Part shown: piece by piece, positions 13,301 to 20,563 of the stretch
Position numbering within the stretch: position 1 is the stretch's first letter
Layout: the number at the start of each line of letters is the position of its first letter
Origin: Azolla pinnata
Taxonomy: Eukaryota; Streptophyta; Polypodiopsida; Salviniales; Salviniaceae
Reading direction: 5' to 3'
Assembly (NCBI GenBank): GCA_037176905.1
Contig: JBBBWG010000693.1
Coordinates: 5,526 to 35,057, forward strand
Length of the DNA stretch: 29,532 bases
Program-made: the position numbers and the translations under genes
Notes under the pieces: generated by a model
The model's database searches: none
What the model was told of the DNA's origin: nothing
The model's input: only the letters and a program-made list of their open reading frames with translations

Positions 13301-13427
13301 GAAAGAAATTGTTTCAAAGAGTTTCAAATTGTTTGAAAAATGGGAAGATCCTAGAATTTACATTGTATGTGGCATTGAGCGAGATTGTTCTAAAGAGTCA
13401 CTATAGGTGGCCTTCATATTAAAACAT
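10346..13427. other. AT-rich intergenic DNA, no supported gene
   Basis: Contains a TA run at about 10498-10510 and a TATG/CATA patch at about 12490-12620. ORFs are short, AT-driven and unrecognised (for example 11660-11863 minus and 13061-13336 plus). Weak LTR-retrotransposon-like words occur near 11030-11130 and 11650-11700, but with stops and frame changes. I cannot call an element. Confidence 0.55.
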
Positions 13428-13590
13428 TTACAAATACACACCCAAAATTTTGATTTCCTACAAATTACTGCCCATGAAATTGAAAGCTTACAAATTCACA
13501 CGCACAATAAATTAATTCTTACAAATTGACACCCTGAAAGAAATAAGTTGCATCATATATTCTATTTACCACTAAAATTAATATTAAAGA
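13428..13590 (+). repeat. 30-bp tandem array joined to a diverged MITE-like segment
   Basis: The motif ttacaaatt.ac..c starts at 13428, 13458, 13488 and 13519, a period of 30-31 bp. Just after it, ctatttaccactaaaattaa parallels ctaccactaaaaattaac that follows acaaattgacg in the MITE copies. It looks like a decayed relative of the MITE with an amplified arm subrepeat. Confidence 0.55.
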
Positions 13591-13644
13591 ACTAGATCTA
13601 AAGCCTTGAAATAAATCCAAGTTTTTTATGTCATTACAAGAGTT

Positions 13645-14133
13645 TTATGGACACCTTTGTCTTGGAAGAGTTGGATTAATGTTATTTGATGGATAGATCT
13701 CCACAAGAGATTCATTGAGATGAGGCAAAGCACTACAAAAGTTTGAACTTGGGTTTGGTCGGATGCATCTAATCTTCTTGATTGTCCTAGAAACATTCAA
13801 AACCTGAGCTGTCAAGCTGATCTCTTTTCGGCATAAGCACCATAAAAAGCATGCACTCCATCTAAGCTCCATACGAGTCACGCATTCGTAAGTACAAGAT
13901 CCCCGTAACTCAATCAATGTGCATCGAGGCACGAGAAGGCCATAGATTGTGGTAACGGTTAAAAGATCGCATTCTCGCAAAGCCACATTTAGCGGAGAAA
14001 AAAGCGGTTGTGGAGGGGGAGGGGGGTTGTACATTGTGAGCACGTCAGAAGCCAGTCGGTCCTTGCATGTATAGTTAAGGAAGAAACATGGATGATTGAC
14101 TTTCACCATGCATACATCCATACATACATACAT
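13645..14133 (-). CDS. Unrecognised 162-codon Cys-rich ORF
   Basis: I do not recognise this protein. It is the longest open frame in the AT-rich half of the window. After a short run of Pro (PPPPPQP, about residue 40) it contains a Cys-rich core, GSCTYEC then ACFLWCLC, with further Cys residues before and after. No signal peptide or membrane segment is evident. On the minus strand a TATA-like TTTATATA lies about 75 bp upstream of the ATG. It could be a chance ORF: the first codons read through a CATA repeat, and no splice partners were found. Confidence 0.25.
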   Translation of the reverse strand: MYVCMDVCMVKVNHPCFFLNYTCKDRLASDVLTMYNPPPPPQPLFSPLNVALRECDLLTVTTIYGLLVPRCTLIELRGSCTYECVTRMELRWSACFLWCLCRKEISLTAQVLNVSRTIKKIRCIRPNPSSNFCSALPHLNESLVEIYPSNNINPTLPRQRCP

Positions 14134-14206
14134 ACATGCATACGTACTTTAGGTAAAATCTCCACATGTTTCGCAGCATGATGTGCCATGATGGAACGAT
14201 TTACTG

Positions 14207-14214
14207 TATATAAA
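14207..14214 (+). promoter_or_regulatory. TATA-like box upstream of tRNA-like relic
   Basis: TATATAAA ends 21 bp before the 5' end of the tRNA-like sequence; plant tRNA genes often carry a TATA-like motif around -30. Its reverse also reads as a TATA box for the minus-strand ORF ending at 14133. Confidence 0.35.
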
Positions 14215-14235
14215 GCTCCTTTCTCTGTCTTGGCC

Positions 14236-14307
14236 CTGTTGTTGGCGCAGATGGATAAGGTGTTGGTCTAAGAAACCAAAGATTCTGGGGAATGTCCCAA
14301 ACAATAT
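14236..14307 (+). pseudogene. tRNA-like relic, 72 nt, anticodon position AAG
   Basis: Folded by hand. The acceptor pairs 6 of 7 (CTGTTGT with ACAATAT, one wobble). The A box TGGCGCAGATGG matches the TRGCNNAGYNGG consensus. The anticodon stem is perfect (TTGGT/ACCAA) around a 7-nt loop CTAAGAA. The T stem pairs 4 of 5 (CTGGG/CCCAA). Defects: the D stem is poor, and the T loop is 6 nt (GAATGT) and lacks TTC, so the B box is broken. No T-run terminator follows closely. An AAG anticodon means Leu, but Leu tRNAs have a long variable arm that is missing here. Best read as a tRNA pseudogene or a SINE head. Confidence 0.5.
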
Positions 14308-15540
14308 GAAAAGCTACTTTGATGGTTGGCTAATCTGTCACGCCCCCAACCTTGAGACCAGTAGTAAGGGCCTTGTTTGGATCGGGCGTTTTACGATACA
14401 GAAGCGAGTAACTCAGCATAGCGTCCCAACCATCATTCATGATGGTTTTGCGCGACGTGGGATCATCAGCATTCGTATATCCGTCAGGTTTCAAGCACAG
14501 TGCGAAACGGAGCGATGGATGCTCTCTCATTCATTCATTATTTTCAGGCTTGTGGATCGACAAATGTTTTTTGTTCTTTCCCCTTTGCACAAATGGGGGT
14601 GTGCTTTTCTTCCTTGCTCATTAAATGACCGGGGTTCCCGGACATTAGGCTGGAAAGGTATCTGACAGTTTCTTTTGCTGCTGCTCTTGTGGTTGTGGTT
14701 GTGGTTGTTGTTGTGGTTGTTGTTGTGTCCAGACCAAACGGGATCATGTCTTGATGTCCCTTGGACATTGTTTATCTTGTAATTCTAACAAGAAGAAGAA
14801 GAAGAAGAATAACAAGTGCAAGATGGTGGTGATTGATGATGATGTAGTAGTAGCAAGTTCCCTCACGTGCATTTAATGCGACGTGTTTTCTTGTCGTTTT
14901 TGTCTTCTTCCATTTGCAGTCGCACCGCGGGGGGCTCCGTGCGTTTTTAACGTGTGTTCCCATGCAAACGCTCATTTCGTGTATACGCACTTCAACTTTT
15001 TTTTTTACACACGCATGCACACACACATACCAGCCCACAAATCTTCAAGTTTCAATGTTATCCCAAGAGGATCCGATTTTTCAATGTTGATGACTTTGGA
15101 GAAGATCAATATTATCCTCCTTTCTTTCCTTCGTACATTGGGTTCACTGAAGATGGTGTCTTGTTTTTTTCTTGTGATATATTTTGACGAATAATCATGA
15201 CATGAATCATTTGGTGTGATGAAATCCATGAAGAGAGACATCATAAAAACTTGAAGCAAAAGCGAGAGAACCCACAATCATCATCACCATCATCACCATG
15301 CAAACCCAAAAGAAAAACACACACACAACACACACACATACACACAACAACAAAAAAACAAGCTCTTAATTAGCACAGAAAAAAAAAGGACTCTTTACAA
15401 GAGATGGGTTTGGGATTGTGTATCATGCATGCATGTTATGCATGTGTACACACACACACACACACAAGTTGCTAGCTCTCACCATGTTGTTGTTCTAGTG
15501 CGACGATCATGTCGTGCCGCAGAGGACGCCGCCGCGAAGC
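14308..15540. other. Intergenic stretch with microsatellites, no supported gene
   Basis: Holds a GTTGTG-type tract (about 14690-14727), a GAA tract (about 14791-14808) and CA runs (15001-15030, 15317-15342, 15449-15466). At 14368, TAA is followed by GGGCCTTGTTTGGATC, a sequence like the ends of many plant DNA transposons, but I found no matching opposite end. ORFs at 14306-14665 (plus) and 14330-14530 (minus) overlap on opposite strands and are unrecognised. Confidence 0.5.
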
Positions 15541-15554
15541 AACTATGGGGTTTT

Positions 15555-15580
15555 TTCTTAGGGTTTAGTTAGGGTTTTGG
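15555..15580. promoter_or_regulatory. Telo-box-like motifs downstream of the BKI1/MAKR-like stop
   Basis: TTAGGGTTTAGTTAGGGTTTT contains two AAACCCTAA-type telo-boxes on the opposite strand. It falls in the presumed 3'UTR or downstream flank of the minus-strand gene. Role unknown. Confidence 0.35.
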
Positions 15581-15718
15581 GGAAATCCGATAGCGGGCTC
15601 TGGCAAGCTCTAGGATCGATCCAACAGCGCGATGCCCGCTTCTCATGACCCGTGCTCGCTTCTGCGAGACTCCAGACCGCACTCGAGAGAGCCCCCGAGG
15701 AGGAGAAAAGGGCCTTCA

Positions 15719-17302
15719 TTACGTTCGGGTGCTCAAATTGTCTTCCCCCGCCCACCCGGTAGATGGATGATTCATGATGCCGGCGGCGGATCGCTTGCAG
15801 TGCGCGATCGCGCTCTGCAGATCCTCGGAGGCCCGCAGAACCGGGGCGCCCTCCGAGATCGGCGCTGCATTATGATGAAGGCTCCTCGTCGTCGCCCTAC
15901 TCCTCATCATCGGTAGAATGCTCCTCAGCCTCGTCGCATAATACGAGGCTTGCCCGCGAGTCGAATTATATATTCCCGACGATCCCACCCCGTCGTTGTC
16001 GCCGTCGTTGTCATTGTCGTTGTCATTGTCATTGTCGTTGTCGTTGTCGTTGTCGTTGTCATTGTCATTGTCATTGTCATTGTCGCCGCCGCCACGTGTC
16101 GCTGTCGCCGCGCGCCGCTCGACGGCGCACACACGATACTTGCTCAAATCCTCCGAGTGGCTGCCGCCGCTCCGTGGCGCCGCCCTAGTGTGAAACCTCT
16201 GGCTCATGCTGCTAGAGCCCTTCAATGATCTCGGCGCCGCTGCGAGCTGCACCGCCGACGCCGCACTCGCGTATGCGCCCGAATCCCTCGCGGGTGCTTT
16301 CGATCTCGCCCTCCGCAAGCTTGCGATCAAAGGCTTCCATAGCAATACCAAGCTCGATCGGCCGCTTCGACTTCCCGATCGTGCCCTCCAATGATTAGGA
16401 GGAGGAGGAGGAGAAGGAGGAGGAGGAGGAGGAGGAGGAAGAGGAGCTGGAAGATGAGGATGCTGATGCTGATTGCAGCTGCTATGGGTGCTAATCTTCC
16501 TGCACTTCCTGCTGCTAGCGCTGCTAGATGTGTAGCTATGACACGCTGATGATGATTCTTCCTGGGTTGTGGAGCTCCCATTGGAGTCGCGCGCGCTGGA
16601 GCTGCTGCTGCAGTTGTAGCCTGCACTATCCGAGATCCTGTCGAACGATTCCCACACGAAGCTGCAGCTGCTGCTGCTGCTGCTGTGGTTGGAATTGCGC
16701 GAGTCGAAGATCGATGCGCGATCGCGGGAGGCTGGGAGGGATGGGATAGGGCCCGGGTTGAGATTAGGGTTAGGGTTAGGGTTAGGGGTAGGGCTGGGAT
16801 TAGGGTCCGGATTGGGAAGATTGGGGCCAGGGTCGGGGGCGGATGCAGAGAGGTTCGCGATGAGGCTGAGGCGAGGGTCCGGGAGGAGGGGGAGGAGCTG
16901 GCCCTTGAAGAAGAGCTCGTCTGCAGGGGCGAGGATGTTGTCGATGTTCATGAGCCGCGTGCCGCTGTGGAGCAGCGATGGATTCAGCTTGCAGCGATTG
17001 CCAGCATACAGATGAGAGCTGAAAGAAGAAGAAGAATTGGAAGAAGAATTGGAAGAAGAATTGGAGGAAGAAGAAGAAGAAGAAGAAGAAGAGGAAGCGG
17101 AAGCGGAAGGTTTGTGGGCAGAAGCAGGGCCTAAACGCATGCAGGTGAAGCCATAGAATTCTTCTTCTTCTTCTTCTTCTTCTGCTGCTGCTGCTGCTGC
17201 TGAATCTTCTCCTTCTGCATCTGCTTCTTCTGCTTCTGCTGCTTCTGCTTCCTCTTCGTCTTCTTCATCATCATCTGCGCAGCCTGCATGTGGAGCTTCC
17301 AT
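15719..17302 (-). CDS. BKI1/MAKR-like membrane-associated kinase regulator, intronless, 527 aa
   Basis: BKI1 and MAKR proteins sit at the plasma membrane and bind receptor kinases; BKI1 holds BRI1 inactive until brassinosteroid signalling phosphorylates and releases it. Two family landmarks are visible: ADELFFKGQLLPLL at about 125-140, the conserved ADxLFxxGxLLPL segment, and DLQSAIAHCKRS at 494-505. The latter matches the C-terminal BRI1-interacting peptide of BKI1. A basic stretch, KPLIASLRRARSK, could serve membrane binding. The N-terminus is acidic. Poly-Glu, poly-Ser/Asn, poly-Pro and an Asn-Asp dipeptide tract expand the protein well beyond the ~340 residues I recall for Arabidopsis BKI1. 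The start is the first ATG of the open frame. Membership is strong; BKI1 versus a MAKR paralogue is unresolved. Confidence 0.8.
   Translation of the reverse strand: MEAPHAGCADDDEEDEEEAEAAEAEEADAEGEDSAAAAAAEEEEEEEEFYGFTCMRLGPASAHKPSASASSSSSSSSSSSNSSSNSSSNSSSSFSSHLYAGNRCKLNPSLLHSGTRLMNIDNILAPADELFFKGQLLPLLPDPRLSLIANLSASAPDPGPNLPNPDPNPSPTPNPNPNPNLNPGPIPSLPASRDRASIFDSRNSNHSSSSSSCSFVWESFDRISDSAGYNCSSSSSARDSNGSSTTQEESSSACHSYTSSSASSRKCRKISTHSSCNQHQHPHLPAPLPPPPPPPPSPPPPPNHWRARSGSRSGRSSLVLLWKPLIASLRRARSKAPARDSGAYASAASAVQLAAAPRSLKGSSSMSQRFHTRAAPRSGGSHSEDLSKYRVCAVERRAATATRGGGDNDNDNDNDNDNDNDNDNDNDNDNDNDGDNDGVGSSGIYNSTRGQASYYATRLRSILPMMRSRATTRSLHHNAAPISEGAPVLRASEDLQSAIAHCKRSAAGIMNHPSTGWAGEDNLSTRT
16005..16085 (-). 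repeat. GTCATT/GTCGTT hexanucleotide tract coding (Asn-Asp)n
   Basis: About fourteen Asn-Asp dipeptides in the BKI1/MAKR-like protein. Codons vary between units, so the dipeptide is kept despite base changes. Confidence 0.85.
16762..16791. repeat. TTAGGG tandem units inside coding sequence
   Basis: gattagggttagggttagggg reads on the minus strand as alternating Pro and Asn. The unit equals the TTAGGG telomere type rather than TTTAGGG. In-frame coding explains it without a telomere origin. Confidence 0.7.
17018..17204 (-). repeat. GAA, CTT and CTG tracts coding poly-Ser/Asn, poly-Glu and poly-Ala
   Basis: Two trinucleotide clusters (about 17018-17095 and 17159-17204) encode the Ser/Asn-rich and Glu/Ala-rich tracts of the BKI1/MAKR-like N-terminus. 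They are likely length-polymorphic. Confidence 0.8.
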
Positions 17303-17354
17303 GGCTTTCTTCTCTTGCTATTTCCTGTTCCTGTGATCAGCTACGCAAAACCAG

Positions 17355-17745
17355 GCATATGTAGGCATGTAGGTATGTATGTATATGCATGCATGCATGC
17401 ATGTTTGTATGTGTGCGTGTGGGCATGTACATAAGTGTGTGTGTGTAGGTATGTATGTGGGCATGTATGTATGTATGTATGTATGTATGTATGTATGTAT
17501 GTATGTGTGCGTGCGCAGGTGTGTATGCTTGTGTGCATGCATGCATGCACGCACGTGTGTGGGCGTCTCTGCAATGTGCATGTCCATAGATGTAGGCATG
17601 GATGTATGCATGCGTGATATGCTGTGCTGCATGCATGTATGCATGGGTATGCATGCATGTGGGCATGTGCTGATGTGCGCATGCATGTATGCGGGTGCGT
17701 GGGTGTGTGTGTATGCATGCATGCGTGTGTGCGTGTGAAAGAAAA
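17355..17745. repeat. GTAT/ATGC-type tetranucleotide array, left arm
   Basis: Dense TGTATG, GCATGC and GTGTG words, with a clean GTAT run at about 17463-17506. All long ORFs here are Cys/Met/His/Thr translations of the repeat. It lies just upstream of the BKI1/MAKR-like gene, where its promoter is expected. Confidence 0.9.
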
Positions 17746-17814
17746 AACTGCCCAAAGCTTTCTTTATGTGTAACTGATGCTAACAAGATGTTTATGGGGG
17801 AAACAATGCCCATC

Positions 17815-17946
17815 CACATGCACAGCCACATACATGCACATGCACATCCATCCATCCATCCATACATACAAACATCAATACATACATACATGCATACATA
17901 CATACGCACATACGCACATGCACACATACATACACATACACACATG
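17815..17946. repeat. CATA/CATC-type tetranucleotide array, right arm
   Basis: CATACA, CATCCA and CACATA words, the reverse complement type of the array at 17355-17745. The two are separated by about 70 bp of non-repeat sequence. Confidence 0.9.
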
Positions 17947-18103
17947 AAGCTGGTATCAGGGCTTTCCTGTTGTCTTATCAGAAGTTCTCCGCCGATCCAT
18001 CGCACGACATCTGGCAAGGCCTCCCCGATGAGATCTGGGCGAGCCCCAGAACGAGCTGCTGGGGAAGCTTCATCTCCACGATGCATACGACGGTGAATGA
18101 ACG

Positions 18104-18142
18104 GATGAATGAATGAATGAATGAATGAATGAATGAATGAAT
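18104..18142. repeat. ATGA tetranucleotide run
   Basis: About nine to ten nearly perfect ATGA units. On the minus strand it translates as repeated Ile-His-Ser-Phe, explaining an otherwise long ORF. Confidence 0.9.
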
Positions 18143-18149
18143 GGGAGAG

Positions 18150-20560
18150 GGTTGTTGGATCGATCCGCGGGCCTTCAATTGGCTTCACCAATAATCGCCT
18201 CAACAATGTCCCCGCTAAGCAAATGGATCGGTCGCTCTCGGTGTACAAATGTGCCCATCACAACTATTGCTGTACTCCAGAATGTCCAGCTGAAAGCTTT
18301 TACGCCGACTGCGGTTGAAGGGCCAGAGTTGGCCTTCTCGCCCGCATTTTTCCGCGTGACATAATCTGTAAGGGGTAAGGGTGCGAAATCATCGATTTCT
18401 AATCGCAAATTCAGAAGCACTTGCGCACTCTACTAGAATGGTTTTCAACCATTGTGCAAAAGATCGTTTTAACAGCAAGTCAGAACAAGTATCCGGATGT
18501 CGATTCTGTAATCGCCCCCACGCTCCTGATGGTAACTGGTTCATATTTCCTTTCATACGTGAGGACCTTTTGCTAGTCACTAAACATCGTGACATGATGG
18601 TCATGCTCCTCAACAGAAGCCGATCTATCTCGATCAGCACATCCGATCGCTCAAGAGCAAAGTATCAGCCATAGATCTCGAGTGTAAGAGGGCGACGACT
18701 GTAAAAGGGAACCCAAGTTGCCTCGGATGAATGAATGTCTTGATCTGGTTGTAAGCAGACGATGTTAGCGAGCCTCAGCTTCTTCGACAAACTAGTCATT
18801 TCACAAGCCTCATGTCTTGTGGTCGCCCCTCGACGTGACACGACCGATGTGTCGAATCTTTCCTATGCATGACAACAACAATCCAACGGAACCTGCATCC
18901 CGTCTCAGAAATTAACCCTGCTGAATCTGCTTCACGAGCTCCTCACACTTGGCCAGTCTGCTGAAACGCAGGCCGTTTTTTCGAATCAGCAGAGAATCTC
19001 AGATGCTTCTCACGATTGTTCGGCCACAAGACCCCGGTGCATTTGCAGACCACCAGGCACTCGACCGAACATTTCGAGCTTGTGCTCTGTCCGAAACGGC
19101 ATGGGCTCGCACCATTCAATACAACACTGTGAAGCATTACCGACGCCATCTCCAGTCGAATTTCCTCTGGTATAAGCCATGCATGCATCATCTTCTTCTT
19201 TCCAACATGTCGCAAAACCGGGGGGAAAAAAAAACAGACACAAGAGTTCAGTTCCACGCGTATTTCTATGGTGATGGGAACATGAGCTCTGATCCTCCTT
19301 TTTGACCGGCGAAACCATGCTCGCGATCCACCGTTCGGACCGAGAGGCACAACTCCATTTTGCCACCTTCAATGCCAATCTTTCCTCTTGTTAGCATCGA
19401 ATCGACACAAGCCGAGGCCTTCCACAAAACCATGTCCATTTCCATCAGATTGGGCACCTCTGCATTGTAATATCCATCAGGCCCACCAACTTTCTTCAAT
19501 AACGAAATCAATCGGATTCATTCGTTCCAACAGTTTTCTACCCCTTCCAAAGCATCTTCTGGATCAAGCTATGCCTTAGAAAAACATCTCGCTTCGCCGT
19601 ACGTTTTGATGCGACTTTGAGCACATCCCATGTTTGAACCGCCCTCGTTGACCTGCTATCACAACCTTCTGCATCAAGGGCCAGCTTCTCAGACATCAAG
19701 ATAATGAAAAAATGGATCAAGAATTACATTCGGAGGCAACCTTTCCGACCACATAGCCATCATATGGCCATTCAATCAGATACTTCTCTATAAATTCTGA
19801 TGTCAATGTGTATCCACATACAGAGTCTGAAATCTGATTTCCGTTCCGAACTTCAAGGACACGTTTCTGAAACTTTCAATATGCTCAATTATCTTCCATG
19901 TAAGCTTTCCGAATTGAATTTGCTAGTCCATATTGGAGCTCTAAATTACTTCGAATTCGCAAAAATGGCCTCAATTTCATACAATCAAACTTTTCGCTGA
20001 TGTTCGAACAAAAAACAAAGAGTGAAGGCTAAGAATTACACTAGAAAAGCACCAATCTAAACATTTGGCTTGGGGCAGGTATTCCCATAATAACTTGTGT
20101 CGTTGACACACAAGATATTGCATGATATTATGTGCAAAAGCTTTCAGGTTTTGGTTTATATCAAATCATGATAGTGTATTCAGGCATGTCTATCAAAATC
20201 GCACAATACTTCTAAAATATTCTAACATCTTATTTGCACTAATCATAACAGTGTATTCTATATATCGAGTTCATTAAACACTGAATTATAAATATTCCTA
20301 GCCAAATGGAAAACAAACATGTAATGCTTGCAACATGTGTGAAGAATAAGAACTCGTCAAAGTGCTTGAATTTCGTAAGTTTAGACGTCAACGATTTAAC
20401 TGCATCTTTTTCACTCTATAAATTTCTTATTGCATCTACATTTCTCTTTAGATTACTCTTTGCTTAGAAGAAAGGTTTGTTGCAATGCCATGCATTTGGC
20501 ATAACAGTGTCATGTAAAATTGTTTAAACCAAAAAAATGAATTAAATCCAACCTGACTGC
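18150..20560. other. Unassigned block with coding-like patches, possibly a decayed gene
   Basis: Less AT-rich than its surroundings. Minus-strand patches read like protein without matching a family I know: 19266-19511 (contains PNLMEMDMVLWKASACVDS), 18175-18420 (contains VGVKAFSWTFWSTAIV), 19538-19720, and an end-of-gene-like LAKCEELVKQIQQG then stop near 18917-18962. They lie in different frames with stops between, and I could not join them by credible splice sites. 20000-20560 is AT-rich with no gene seen. Confidence 0.35.
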
Positions 20561-20563
20561 AAT

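Noticed and set aside
14368..14383. Transposon-end-like GGGCCTTGTTTGGATC after TAA
   Set aside because: No matching inverted end or duplication within the following kilobase.
15950..16228. Plus-strand ORFs opposite the BKI1/MAKR-like gene
   Set aside because: Antisense shadows of the Asn-Asp tract, translating as Val/Ile or Ser/Leu repeats.
17337..18248. 303-codon minus-strand ORF
   Set aside because: Almost wholly a translation of CATA, ATGC and ATGA repeats (Thr/His/Ile/Cys/Met runs).
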